Positions 8,747 through 18,034 of a stretch of DNA of 59,485 nucleotides are shown piece after piece. Where the stretch lies: NCBI GenBank assembly GCA_028287685.1, contig JAQBPE010000017.1:1-59485 (forward strand), written 5' to 3'. A model generated the notes under the pieces. It was not told the origin of the DNA and did not search any database. It saw nothing but the letters and a program-made list of their open reading frames with translations. The position numbers and the translations under genes are program-made. This DNA comes from Cyanobacteria bacterium RYN_339 (GTDB taxonomy: Bacteria; Cyanobacteriota; Sericytochromatia; S15B-MN24; JAQBPE01). Within the stretch, counting starts at the first letter, position 1, and every line of letters begins with the position of its first letter.

Positions 8747-11052
8747 CGCACCCCGAGGGTGTTGGTGCCGATCACGAGCCGCTGGATCTCGCTGGTGCCC
8801 TCGTAGAGCTCCGTGATCTTGGCGTCGCGCATGTAGCGCTCGACCGGGTACTCCTTGATATAGCCGTAGCCGCCGAAGAGCTGCACGGCCCTGGTCGTGG
8901 CCCACATGGCGGTTTCGGAGGCCAACAGCTTGCCCATCGAGGCCACCATGTTGAACTTCTCGCCGGCATCCTTGAGCTCCGCGCCGTGGCGCACCACCAG
9001 GCGCGCGGCCTCGATTTCCGTGGCCATCTCCGCCAACATGAACTGGACGCCCTGGAAGTCTGCGATCTTCTGCTTGAACTGCTCGCGCTCCTGGGTGTAC
9101 TTGAGGGCGTGGATGAAGGCGCCGTGCGCGATGCCTACCGCCTGGGCGCCGATGCCGATGCGACCGCCATCGAGGGTCGCCAACGCGACCTTGAAGCCCT
9201 GGCCCTCGTCACCGAGCCGGTTCGCCACGGGCACCTTCATGTTCTCGAAGTACAGCTGACGGGTGTCCGAGGCGCGGATGCCCAGCTTGTCTTCCTTCTT
9301 GCCGACGATGAAGCCGGGGGTGGCGGTGTCCACGATGAAGGCGGTGATGCCCTTGTTGCCCTTGCTGGGGTCCGTGGAGGCGAAGACGATCATCACCTTG
9401 GCGAAGCTGCCGTTCGTGATGAAGACCTTCTGGCCGTTCAGCACGTAGTGATCGCCTTCCAGCTTGGCGGTGGTGCGCAGGGAGCCCGCGTCGGAACCGC
9501 TGGACGGCTCCGTCAAGCCGAAGCCGCCGATCCACTCGCCGCTGCACATCTTGGGCAGCCACTGCATTTTCTGCTCTTCGGTACCGAAGAGGGCGATGGG
9601 CTTCTCCGCGAGGGAGATGTGCGCGTCCATGATCACGCAGGTCGAGGCGCAGGTCTCGGCGAAGACCTCGCTCATGATGGCAAAGGACACGTAGTCGCTG
9701 CCGCCGCCGCCGTACTTCTCCTCGATGGGCAGGCCCAGCACGCCGGCTTCCTTCATCGCCTCGATGTTGTCGTAGGGGATCTCTTCCGTCTGGTCGATTT
9801 CCGCGGCGCGGCCGGCGAACTTGCCGTAGGCCAGTTCCTTCATGAGGTCCATGGCCATGCGCTGGTCGTCCGTCAGGTAGGCGTCGCCGAGCTTCTCGTA
9901 GTTGTCCGTCATCTTCTGGATATGGCGCCAGATCACGATCTTCTGGATTTCGCTGGTGCCCTCGTAGAGCTCCGTGATCTTGGCGTCGCGGTAGTGGCGC
10001 TCCGCGTTGAACTCGTCGGTGTAGCCGTACCCGCCGTGCACCTGCAGGGCTTCGTTGCAAATTTCGCGGCAAACGCGCGAGGCATACAGCTTGGCCATCG
10101 AACCGGCCAGCGTGTGCGGACGGCCGTCGTTGCGGAGGTCCGCCGCGCGCTTCACCAGCAGGCGCGCCGCCTGGAGCTTGGTCGCCATGTCGGCGAACTT
10201 CCACTGGATGGCCTGGAACTTGGCAATCACCTGGCCGAACGCTTCGCGTTGCAGGGCGAAGGTACGCGCCTCGTCCATCGCGGCGGAGGCGATGCCCACG
10301 GCCTGGGCGGCGATGCCGATGCGGCCGGAATCCAGCGCCTTCATCGCGACGGTGAAGCCCTCGCCGACGGCGCCCAGGATTTGGCGGGCCGGCACGCGCA
10401 CGTTTTCCAGCACGAGGTCGCGGGTGTCGCTGGAGCGCACGCCCATCTTGTGGGTGATGCGGCCGATCGTCAGGCCAGGCGCGCCGCCGGGCACGATGAA
10501 GCAGGTGATGCCCTTGGGGCCGCCGTCATCGGGGTTGGTGCGCGCGAAGACGAGGAATACGTCGGCGTAGCCCGCGTTGGTGATCCACTGCTTGGTGCCC
10601 GAGAGCACCCAATCCTCGCCGTCCTTGACGGCTTTCATTTGGAGGTGGCCGGCATCGGAGCCGTGGCCGGGCTCCGTCAGGGCGTAGGCGCCGATCCAGT
10701 CGCCCGCCGCCATCTTGGGCAGGATGTCACGCTTCTGCTCGTCGGTGCCGAAGGCCAGCACCGTCAGAGCGACGGCCGACACATGCACGGAGTAGGCGCA
10801 GCCCACACCGGCGTCGGCCTTCGCGATTTCTTCAACGGCCAAGATGTAGTCGCCGACCGAGCCGCCGCCGCCGCCGTATTGTTCGGGCAGCGGGATGCCC
10901 AGCAGGCCCTGGGCACCCATGCGGCGGAAGGTCTCGACCGGGAAGACGGCCTCCTTGTCCCAACGGGAGGCGTTCGGGGCGAGCTCGCGCTCCGCGAAGC
11001 CGCGGACCATATCGAGGAGGGCGGCGGAGTGGCTTTCGACGGCGGTGGCCAT
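8743..11052 (-). CDS. Tandem-fused acyl-CoA dehydrogenase (two complete ACAD domains, about 769 aa)
   Basis: Domain 1 (res. 1-380) ends ITELYEGTSEIQKIVIWRHIQK; domain 2 begins near MTDNYEKLGDAYLTDDQRMAMDLMKELAYGKFAGRAAEID and ends ITELYEGTSEIQRLVIGTNTLGVR; both contain ACAD FAD/substrate motifs. Confidence 0.92.
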   Translation of the reverse strand: MATAVESHSAALLDMVRGFAERELAPNASRWDKEAVFPVETFRRMGAQGLLGIPLPEQYGGGGGSVGDYILAVEEIAKADAGVGCAYSVHVSAVALTVLAFGTDEQKRDILPKMAAGDWIGAYALTEPGHGSDAGHLQMKAVKDGEDWVLSGTKQWITNAGYADVFLVFARTNPDDGGPKGITCFIVPGGAPGLTIGRITHKMGVRSSDTRDLVLENVRVPARQILGAVGEGFTVAMKALDSGRIGIAAQAVGIASAAMDEARTFALQREAFGQVIAKFQAIQWKFADMATKLQAARLLVKRAADLRNDGRPHTLAGSMAKLYASRVCREICNEALQVHGGYGYTDEFNAERHYRDAKITELYEGTSEIQKIVIWRHIQKMTDNYEKLGDAYLTDDQRMAMDLMKELAYGKFAGRAAEIDQTEEIPYDNIEAMKEAGVLGLPIEEKYGGGGSDYVSFAIMSEVFAETCASTCVIMDAHISLAEKPIALFGTEEQKMQWLPKMCSGEWIGGFGLTEPSSGSDAGSLRTTAKLEGDHYVLNGQKVFITNGSFAKVMIVFASTDPSKGNKGITAFIVDTATPGFIVGKKEDKLGIRASDTRQLYFENMKVPVANRLGDEGQGFKVALATLDGGRIGIGAQAVGIAHGAFIHALKYTQEREQFKQKIADFQGVQFMLAEMATEIEAARLVVRHGAELKDAGEKFNMVASMGKLLASETAMWATTRAVQLFGGYGYIKEYPVERYMRDAKITELYEGTSEIQRLVIGTNTLGVR

Positions 11053-11083
11053 GGCACGGAATCCTTTCTGGCGGGACGGCCCC

Positions 11084-11089
11084 ATTATA
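11084..11089 (-). promoter_or_regulatory. -10 element upstream of the ACAD gene
   Basis: TATAAT on the minus strand, 32 nt upstream of the ATG. Confidence 0.5.
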
Positions 11090-11126
11090 GCGGACCTCGG
11101 GACGTTAGGTTTGGGCCTGTTGCTCG

Positions 11127-11143
11127 TATAATGTTCAGTGAAC
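11127..11143 (+). promoter_or_regulatory. TATAAT -10 abutting an inverted repeat GTTCA-G-TGAAC
   Basis: TATAATGTTCAGTGAAC; faces the GGDEF gene. Confidence 0.5.
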
Positions 11144-11173
11144 GAGGCGACATATGAAAGCTGGCAGCGCGCC

Positions 11174-12811
11174 ATGACGTCCGAATTGGGGAAAGCCGTG
11201 AGCCTGGCTGAAGTGCGGGCCCTGGTTAAACATCTGGACGAGAAGCTCGCGCGCATGGCGCCGGGCGCCATGATCAATGGCCTGACGCAGGTGGTGCCGG
11301 CCGATGGCGCCTCCGATCAGCGTCTAGAGCAGCTGGCGGAGTTCGCCGCGGGCATCGTCTCCGCGCAGGACCTGGAAAAGGTCATCGACCGCACGCTGTT
11401 GATGGCCTTGAAGATGGCCGGGGCCGACCGCGCCTTCCTGCACGTCCGCGAGTCCGACAAGAGCGTGTTGGAGAAGATGCGCACGGCCAAGCCGGACAGC
11501 AATGCCTGGGCCGCGGAGAAGATCGCCCGCGCCTGCGTGGACCGTGTCCGCGACGCGGAAGAAGCCGTGCAGATGGCCAACGTGCGCGCCGACGCCCAGC
11601 TGGGCGATGACGCCGAAGCCTACGACGTGGATCTCGGGCCGCTGGTGTGCCTGCCCATGCGCGAGGGCGATAAGTTGCTCGGCGCCCTGTACTTGGATCG
11701 CCGCACCGGCGCCGAGCCGTTTGGGGCCGGCGAGCTGAAGATCGTGCGGGCGATCGCCTCGATCGCCTCGCGCGCCGTGGTCAACGCCCAGGTGATCGCG
11801 GAACAGACGGCCCGGCGCCAGCACCTCGAGATGCTGAACAAGCTCTACTCCGCCATCTCGCGCACGCTCGAGCTCGATCAACTGCTCGACCAGATCACCC
11901 AGATCACCCTGGAGGTCACGAAGGCCGAGCGCGCCTTTATTCTTCTGATGAACGGCGGCCAGCTGCGGTTCGGCGGCGGCCGCGACCAGGGCGGCCCGTT
12001 GCCCCCGCAGGCCAGCCGCGAGCTCAGCCGCTCCGTCTGCCAAAAGGTGCTCAAGACCCAAGAAGGCGTCTACGTGTTCGATACGTCGAGTGACGCGGAG
12101 TTCTCGGCCAAGCTCAGCGTGGTGAACTTGAAGCTCAACTCCGTGGTTGCGGTGCCCTTGAAGGGCCAGCAAGGCCTCAGCGGGCTGATCTACATCGACT
12201 CCAAGACCCAGTCGCTCACGGCGCTGGAGAAGGAGCTGGCCATCCTGACCAACATCGCCAACGTGGCGAGCCTGGCCGTGGACAACGCGCGGCTCTACCG
12301 CCAGGCCACCCAGGACGGCCTGACGGGCCTCTATGTCCGTTCGTTCTTCATGGTCCGCATGGAAGAAGAGGCGATGCGCGCCGGCCGCTTCGGCCGCATC
12401 TTCTCGCTGCTGGTCATGGACATCGACCACTTCAAGCGCTTCAACGACTCCTACGGCCACCAGACCGGCGACGAGGTGATCAAGCTGGTCGCGCAGGTGA
12501 TCAAGCGTGCCATCCGCGGCGGCGTGGACATCCCTGGGCGTTATGGCGGCGAGGAACTGGTGTGCATGCTGCCGGAAACCAACCTTGAAGGCGCGGTGGT
12601 GGTGGCAGAGCGCATCCGCACCCAGGTGGAAACCGGCGGCCTGACAGGGCCTAACGGCGAGCCCTTGCGCGTGACGATCTCCATCGGCGTGGCCACGTTC
12701 CCCGCCATGGGCGAGACCGGCACCCAGCTCTTCGAGAGAGCCGACCAGGCCCTGTACATGTCCAAGCAGAACGGCCGCAACAAGACCACGGTGTATCAGG
12801 TGAGTGGGTGA
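11174..12811 (+). CDS. GAF-GAF-GGDEF diguanylate cyclase
   Basis: TQDGLTGLYVRSFFMVRMEEE...DIDHFKRFNDSYGHQTGDEVI...GRYGGEELVCMLPETN; two upstream GAF-like modules. GTG 11138 is an alternative start. Confidence 0.88.
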   Translation: MTSELGKAVSLAEVRALVKHLDEKLARMAPGAMINGLTQVVPADGASDQRLEQLAEFAAGIVSAQDLEKVIDRTLLMALKMAGADRAFLHVRESDKSVLEKMRTAKPDSNAWAAEKIARACVDRVRDAEEAVQMANVRADAQLGDDAEAYDVDLGPLVCLPMREGDKLLGALYLDRRTGAEPFGAGELKIVRAIASIASRAVVNAQVIAEQTARRQHLEMLNKLYSAISRTLELDQLLDQITQITLEVTKAERAFILLMNGGQLRFGGGRDQGGPLPPQASRELSRSVCQKVLKTQEGVYVFDTSSDAEFSAKLSVVNLKLNSVVAVPLKGQQGLSGLIYIDSKTQSLTALEKELAILTNIANVASLAVDNARLYRQATQDGLTGLYVRSFFMVRMEEEAMRAGRFGRIFSLLVMDIDHFKRFNDSYGHQTGDEVIKLVAQVIKRAIRGGVDIPGRYGGEELVCMLPETNLEGAVVVAERIRTQVETGGLTGPNGEPLRVTISIGVATFPAMGETGTQLFERADQALYMSKQNGRNKTTVYQVSG

Positions 12812-12857
12812 CGCCTCGCCTGGTCGCCTACATCGCTAGCGTCATCGGCCTCAAGCC

Positions 12858-14489
12858 CTAGCCTCGGACGCGAACCGCGCCCTGCACCGACGCCGCGCCG
12901 CCGCCCGCGCCGGCGTTGATGTCGTCGGACTTGGCCATGGCCGTCATCAAGGCGGAGACCGGGATCGTCAGGGGCTCGTCGCCACCATCCGACAACGTGG
13001 CCACGCCGTCCTTGATATCCGTCAGCTGGGTCCAGTGGTACTTGGCGTCGGGGTCCTGCGGCGGCGGGGCGCCGGTCTTCGAGGTGTACTGGGCCGCCAG
13101 CGCCTGGCCGTCCCCGTTCGCGACGTAGCTGCCAGCCGGGTCGGCCGGCGCGTCGCCGCTCGTGCGCACGCAAATCCAGACGCCGTCCTGGCCGCCAGCC
13201 AGGGCACCGTCCAGGCTGGACTGGAGCATCGCCTCGCGGCGGGCGCCATGGTCCCAGGAATCCAGCTTGGACTGCGCGGCCACACGCGTCTGGTCGTCCT
13301 CGGTGGTGCGCAGCTCCGTGTCGGTGCGCAGGAAGTCTCCTTGCAGGGCCTGGTCCGCCTGGGGCAAGCTGAAGTAGACGCCGCCCTGGGCCTTGATCAA
13401 GTCCTCGCCCTGGCGCACGGGGCCGCCCTGGACCACCGCGTCGGAGCTGCCCGTCTGCATCGAACCGCCGTACCCATACTCGTCGTAGCTATCGGTATAG
13501 GTGGCCGTGGTCAGCGTGGTGCTGCCGTTGGCCAGGCTGTAGTTGGCCCAGGTGGACGAGTACTGGTTGTTGTTGCTCGACTGGGCGTCGTTGTTCAACG
13601 CGCTGGTCATGGCCGACTGGAAGGCGGCGTTCTTCTTCTCGGCATCGGACAGGTGGTTGGTGGGATCGTTGATCCACTTCTTATTGGCCTCGTCCAGCTG
13701 GATCACGCCCTTGGTGTAGCCAGGGATGGCCGCGTAGCCCTGCGTGAGCAAATCCGTCATGACCCGGTTGTATTCCTCCGGGTTGGTGCGGGCCAGCTGC
13801 TTCTGGATGGCCGCGGCTTCGCAGGTGTCCTGGCCACGGAACTGCTGGATTTCCCTGAGCTTGACGGGATCGTCGCGCTCGATCGGGCCGGCGTCGAGGT
13901 GCACGCCGTAGGCCTTGGGCACCCCCGTGACGTAGTTTGCGGCCGCGAACTGGTTCCAGGCGGCGCTGAACGCCGCGGCCCCCTCTTGTGCGGGCGTATC
14001 CTTCTTGCTCGCCTTCTTGATGTTGGCAAGGGTCTGCGGATCCAGCGTCAGCTCGGCGCTGGTCAGCGTCGTGATCTTGCCGGTCTCCGGGTCAACGGAG
14101 TCGATGCTGGCGTGCAGGGTGGCGTGGCCCGTGGTCAGGAGGTCCGAGACCACCCGCGCCACCTGGTCCGGGTCGACGTAGGTCATCTCCGCGAGCGGGT
14201 TGGTGTAGCCGAAGCCGCCGGCCTTGTAGCTGGCGGTCAGGACGTCGCTGGCGGCGACCAGCGGCGGGGGCGGCGGGGCCGGAGCAACCGGAGCGAGCCA
14301 GGGCATGTCGCCGAAGTCCAGGGCCGCCGCGTCTTGGACGATGGTCGCGTTTTCGCTCGGGGCCGGTGCGGCCTCGGCGGGCTGCTGAACGTCCGGCGCG
14401 GCGGGCGCTTCCACTGTGGGCACATCCACAGTGGGTTGCCAATAGGCAGCGATTGCCGGATCGTAGCCGACGTTGTAATCGATGCCCAA
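12858..14489 (-). CDS. Hypothetical protein with Pro/Ala-rich N-terminus; possible papain-like fold
   Basis: TTG start after a GGGGGGGGCAGG RBS; no signal peptide; QQFRGQDTCEAAAIQKQLARTNPEEYNRVMTDLL and later KYHWTQLTDIKDGVATLSDGG. Confidence 0.65.
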   Translation of the reverse strand: MGIDYNVGYDPAIAAYWQPTVDVPTVEAPAAPDVQQPAEAAPAPSENATIVQDAAALDFGDMPWLAPVAPAPPPPPLVAASDVLTASYKAGGFGYTNPLAEMTYVDPDQVARVVSDLLTTGHATLHASIDSVDPETGKITTLTSAELTLDPQTLANIKKASKKDTPAQEGAAAFSAAWNQFAAANYVTGVPKAYGVHLDAGPIERDDPVKLREIQQFRGQDTCEAAAIQKQLARTNPEEYNRVMTDLLTQGYAAIPGYTKGVIQLDEANKKWINDPTNHLSDAEKKNAAFQSAMTSALNNDAQSSNNNQYSSTWANYSLANGSTTLTTATYTDSYDEYGYGGSMQTGSSDAVVQGGPVRQGEDLIKAQGGVYFSLPQADQALQGDFLRTDTELRTTEDDQTRVAAQSKLDSWDHGARREAMLQSSLDGALAGGQDGVWICVRTSGDAPADPAGSYVANGDGQALAAQYTSKTGAPPPQDPDAKYHWTQLTDIKDGVATLSDGGDEPLTIPVSALMTAMAKSDDINAGAGGGAASVQGAVRVRG

Positions 14490-14547
14490 GGTCCTGCCCC
14501 CCCCGAAACGGATACGCGCAGGTATATCATGCCACCAAGCAGCGGTT

Positions 14548-15423
14548 CTAAACCCTGGCGGGTTGCCTCGTCGCCTCGTACTTGAAGAAGCCTTCGCCGG
14601 TCTTCTTGCCCAACAGCCCGGCCCGCACGTACTTGCGCAACAAGGGCGCCGGGCGGTATTTGCTGTCGCCCAGTTCGGCGTGCAGCACCTCCATGATGGA
14701 CAGGCAGGTATCCAAGCCAATGAAATCGGCCAGCGCGAGCGGGCCCATCGGGTGGTTCATGCCGAGTTTCATCACGGTGTCGATATCTTCGGCGGAAGCC
14801 ACGCCTTCGGCCAACGTGAAGATCGCCTCGTTGATCATGGGCAGCAAGATGCGGTTGCTGACGAAGCCCGCGGCGTCGTTGACGGTCACGGGCGTCTTGC
14901 CCAGGTCCTTGGCGGCCGCGAAGACGGCCTGGTAGGTCGCCTCGTCCGTCTTCAGGCCGCGGATGATCTCCACGAGCTGCATCAACGGCACGGGGTTCAT
15001 GAAGTGCATCCCGATGAAGCGCTCGGGGTTGGTGACCGCGGCGGCGAGCTGGGTGATGGGCAGCGAGCTGGTGTTGGAGGCCAGGATCGCGTCCGGCCGA
15101 ACATAAGAGCTTAGCTCCTTGAAGACAGTCGTCTTGACCTCGAGGTTCTCGACGATCGCCTCGATGACCAGATCGCAACCGGCCAGCCCGGCCAGGTCAT
15201 GGGCGGTGCCCAGGCGCGCGAGCGTGGCGTCCCGGTCCTCCGCGGTCAGCTTGCCCTTCTCGACGAACCTGGCCAGGCTGCCGCCGATGCCGGCCTTGGC
15301 CTTCTCGAGCATGGCGCCGTTGGCGTCGTGCAGGGTGACGGCGTAGCCCTTGGTCGCGAAGACCTGGGCGATGCCGGCGCCCATCTGGCCAGCTCCGATG
15401 ATGCCTACGTGTTGGATCTTCAT
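14548..15423 (-). CDS. hbd: 3-hydroxybutyryl-CoA dehydrogenase family
   Basis: [74 protein letters not shown]. Confidence 0.92.
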   Translation of the reverse strand: MKIQHVGIIGAGQMGAGIAQVFATKGYAVTLHDANGAMLEKAKAGIGGSLARFVEKGKLTAEDRDATLARLGTAHDLAGLAGCDLVIEAIVENLEVKTTVFKELSSYVRPDAILASNTSSLPITQLAAAVTNPERFIGMHFMNPVPLMQLVEIIRGLKTDEATYQAVFAAAKDLGKTPVTVNDAAGFVSNRILLPMINEAIFTLAEGVASAEDIDTVMKLGMNHPMGPLALADFIGLDTCLSIMEVLHAELGDSKYRPAPLLRKYVRAGLLGKKTGEGFFKYEATRQPARV

Positions 15424-15424
15424 G

Positions 15425-16612
15425 CTACACCTGCAGGTTTTCGAGGATGATCGCGTCGCCCTGGGCCGCGCCGGAACAGATGGCGGCGGCGCCGTACTTC
15501 TGCTTGGAGGCCAGCAGCTCGTATAGCAGCGTGGTCACCAGGCGCCCGCCCGAGGCGCCGATCGGGTGGCCGATCGCCACCGCGCCGCCCTTGACGTTCA
15601 TCTTGGCCGGGTCGGCGTCCAACAGCTTCAAGGAGGTCAACGTCACGGCCGCGAAAGCCTCGTTGATCTCGAAGACGTCGATGTCGTCGACCTTCTTGCC
15701 GATCTTGGCCAGGGCCTTCTGGATGGCCAGTGCCGGCACGGTGTGGAGGTAGGGCGTGCGCTCGGCCACCATCGCGTGGGAGATCACCGCGGCGAGGGGC
15801 TTGAGGCCCAGCTTCTCCGCGCGCTCCTCGCTCATCAAGATGAGCGCCGAGGCGCCGTCGTTGACGCCGGGGGCGTTGCCCGCGGTGATGGTACCGTCGG
15901 CGCCGAAGGCGGGCTTCAGCTTGGCCAGCTTCTCGGCGGTGGTGTCCGGGCGGATGCTCTCGTCGCGCGCGACTTTCAAGGGATCGCCCTTGCCTTGCGG
16001 CACCTCGACCGTCATCACTTCCTCCTGGAAGCGGCCGGACTCGTAGGCGGCATGGGCCATCTGATGCGAGCGAGCAGCCCACGCGTCTTGGGCCTCGCGC
16101 GTGATGCCATACTCCTTGGCGACGGTGGAGCCGTGCACCCCCATGTGGACGTCGTCGAAGGCGCACCAGAGGCCGTCATGGATCATGCTGTCGATGATTT
16201 CGCCGTTGCCCATGCGGTAGCCGAAGCGGGCCTTCTTCAAGAGGTAAGGCGCGTTGGACATGCTTTCCATGCCACCCGCCACGAAGACTTCGCCTTCGCC
16301 GCCGCGCTGGAAGGTGTCTGCCAGCGTGCAGGCGCGCAGGCCGGAAGCGCAGACCTTGTTGATCGTGAGCGCCGACGTGGTCACGGGCAGGCCCGCGGCG
16401 ATGGCGGCCTGCCGGGCCGGGATCTGGCCCAGGCCTGCCTGGACGACCGTGCCCATCAGCACGTTGTCGACGATCGCGGGGTCGATGCCGGCGCGGGCGA
16501 TGGCTTCCTTGATCACCATGCTGCCGAGCTGGATGGCCGACAAGCTGGCGAGGGCCCCGCCCATCTTGCCGAAAGGCGTGCGGACGGCGCTAACGATGAC
16601 GGTTCTGCCCAT
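15425..16612 (-). CDS. Acetyl-CoA acetyltransferase (thiolase)
   Basis: [76 protein letters not shown]. Confidence 0.93.
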   Translation of the reverse strand: MGRTVIVSAVRTPFGKMGGALASLSAIQLGSMVIKEAIARAGIDPAIVDNVLMGTVVQAGLGQIPARQAAIAAGLPVTTSALTINKVCASGLRACTLADTFQRGGEGEVFVAGGMESMSNAPYLLKKARFGYRMGNGEIIDSMIHDGLWCAFDDVHMGVHGSTVAKEYGITREAQDAWAARSHQMAHAAYESGRFQEEVMTVEVPQGKGDPLKVARDESIRPDTTAEKLAKLKPAFGADGTITAGNAPGVNDGASALILMSEERAEKLGLKPLAAVISHAMVAERTPYLHTVPALAIQKALAKIGKKVDDIDVFEINEAFAAVTLTSLKLLDADPAKMNVKGGAVAIGHPIGASGGRLVTTLLYELLASKQKYGAAAICSGAAQGDAIILENLQV

Positions 16613-16633
16613 GGAAGTGCTCCTATTGCTAGC

Positions 16634-17407
16634 CTAAGTCGAAGGCGTCGAGACGGTGCGGCGGCCCTTGGCGAGCCACTCGCGGATGGCGGTCTGGGTG
16701 CGACCGCCGGAGAAGCAGGCCGCGAAGGCCTCGCGCTCGCCGGCGTAGTCGCCGCCTTGCCCGAGCTCCAGCGCCCGCTTGATTTGGATCACGGAGTGGC
16801 GCTCCAGGCCGTCCAGCTCATCGGTCCAGCGCTTCACGGTGCTGCCGAGGTCGGAGCCGTGCGCCACATCATCCACCAGGCCCCAGTCCAGGGCCTCGTC
16901 CGCGCCTACCGGGCGGCACATCAGCATCATGGCCTTGGCGCGCGCGCGGCCCACCAGCTGCGGCAGGCGCTGTGTGCCGCCCCAGCCTGGCAAAAGGCCC
17001 AGACGCGCGGCTTGGTAGTGGAAGATGCAGCCCTGGGCGGCCACGCGGAAGTCGCAGGCCAGCGCGAGCTCGATGCCGCCGCCGTAAACGGGCGCGTTGA
17101 GCGCGGCGATCGTCACGACCGGGAAGCGCGAGATGGCTTGGGCCACGCCCTGGCCGTGGGAGGAGTAAGCGCGGGCGCGCTCCGGGTCCAGGTCCGCCAT
17201 TCTGCGAAGATCTGCGCCGGCGGAGAAGGTGCGGGTGCCTTCGGCCGTCAGGATCGCGGCCAGCAGCTCTCCGTCCTGCGAGAGCGTGTCAAGGCCGCTG
17301 CGCACGGCATCCAGGGCGTCCTCCGTCAGCACGTGTAGCCCATCGGCGCTGGTCAGCGTCAGGGTGGCGACCGCGCCGGACTTGGTGATCTTGACCTCGG
17401 TGGACAT
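16634..17407 (-). CDS. Enoyl-CoA hydratase/isomerase family
   Basis: FSAGADLRRMADLDPERA; ALNAPVYGGGIELALACDFRVAAQ; LGLLPGWGGTQRLPQLVGRARAKAMML. Confidence 0.9.
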   Translation of the reverse strand: MSTEVKITKSGAVATLTLTSADGLHVLTEDALDAVRSGLDTLSQDGELLAAILTAEGTRTFSAGADLRRMADLDPERARAYSSHGQGVAQAISRFPVVTIAALNAPVYGGGIELALACDFRVAAQGCIFHYQAARLGLLPGWGGTQRLPQLVGRARAKAMMLMCRPVGADEALDWGLVDDVAHGSDLGSTVKRWTDELDGLERHSVIQIKRALELGQGGDYAGEREAFAACFSGGRTQTAIREWLAKGRRTVSTPST

Positions 17408-17442
17408 GGGGGCCTCGGGGTGGCTGCGGGGCAAAGCTCCCG

Positions 17443-17451
17443 ATTATACCA
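17443..17451 (-). promoter_or_regulatory. Extended -10 promoter element upstream of the enoyl-CoA hydratase gene
   Basis: TGGTATAAT on the minus strand. Confidence 0.45.
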
Positions 17452-17470
17452 GCGACCCGGTGCCCTTGCG

Positions 17471-17956
17471 CTATTGGGCGTCGTACTCCACGTGGTAGCG
17501 CGGCTCGGCGCTCATGCGCCCGGCGTTGCCGAAGGCGTCGAAGGCCCCGATCAACGCGGGGATCTCGTAACAGACGATCGCGGTCACGGCCGCTGTGCTG
17601 GGCGAGGTCGGACGGATCTGGCGGGTGGCGAACCAGCCGGCCGCCGCGGCGCCGCCGCCGAGCGCCGCGAAGATCAGGGCGCGGTCGTATTGGTTGATAT
17701 AGACCTGGCCGCCGCCGGCCAGCAGCAGGCCCACCAGGAACGTGATCACGGGGTCTGGCGTCGGCAGCAATTCCACGTCCGCCTTCGGGATCTTGCGCCG
17801 CCCGGTGCTGGTGTCCACCGTGAAGGCGGCCTTGTCTTCGCGCGTGATCTTGCCGGTCACGTGGGTGCCGTTGCGGAGGTAAATCGTCTCCGCGCTGGCG
17901 GCCGGGGCGGCCAGCACGAGGCAAAGCGCAAGGAGGGAGGCAAGCGGGCGCGACAT
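17471..17956 (-). CDS. Secreted/membrane hypothetical protein
   Basis: Signal peptide MSRPLASLLALCLVLAAPAASAETIYLRNGTHVTGKI; hydrophobic central segment. Confidence 0.7.
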   Translation of the reverse strand: MSRPLASLLALCLVLAAPAASAETIYLRNGTHVTGKITREDKAAFTVDTSTGRRKIPKADVELLPTPDPVITFLVGLLLAGGGQVYINQYDRALIFAALGGGAAAAGWFATRQIRPTSPSTAAVTAIVCYEIPALIGAFDAFGNAGRMSAEPRYHVEYDAQ

Positions 17957-18034
17957 GGCCTCCCAGCGTAGCCCCAAGCGCCGGCCCCGCGCGGTGGCTT
18001 GCGTCACCCCCCTCCGGGGAGGGACAATGGCGCC

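Noticed and set aside
8986-11157. 723-aa plus-strand ORF antisense to the tandem ACAD
   Set aside because: Antisense GC artefact; the ACAD is unambiguous
12808-12861. 17-aa ORF MTPRLVAYIASVIGLKP with GTG overlapping the cyclase stop
   Set aside because: Too short, no RBS evidence; likely chance
16634-17407. Complete fatty-acid degradation operon including ACAD
   Set aside because: The ACAD and meaB genes are separated by the divergent cyclase gene, and etfAB are not seen, so a single operon is not supported
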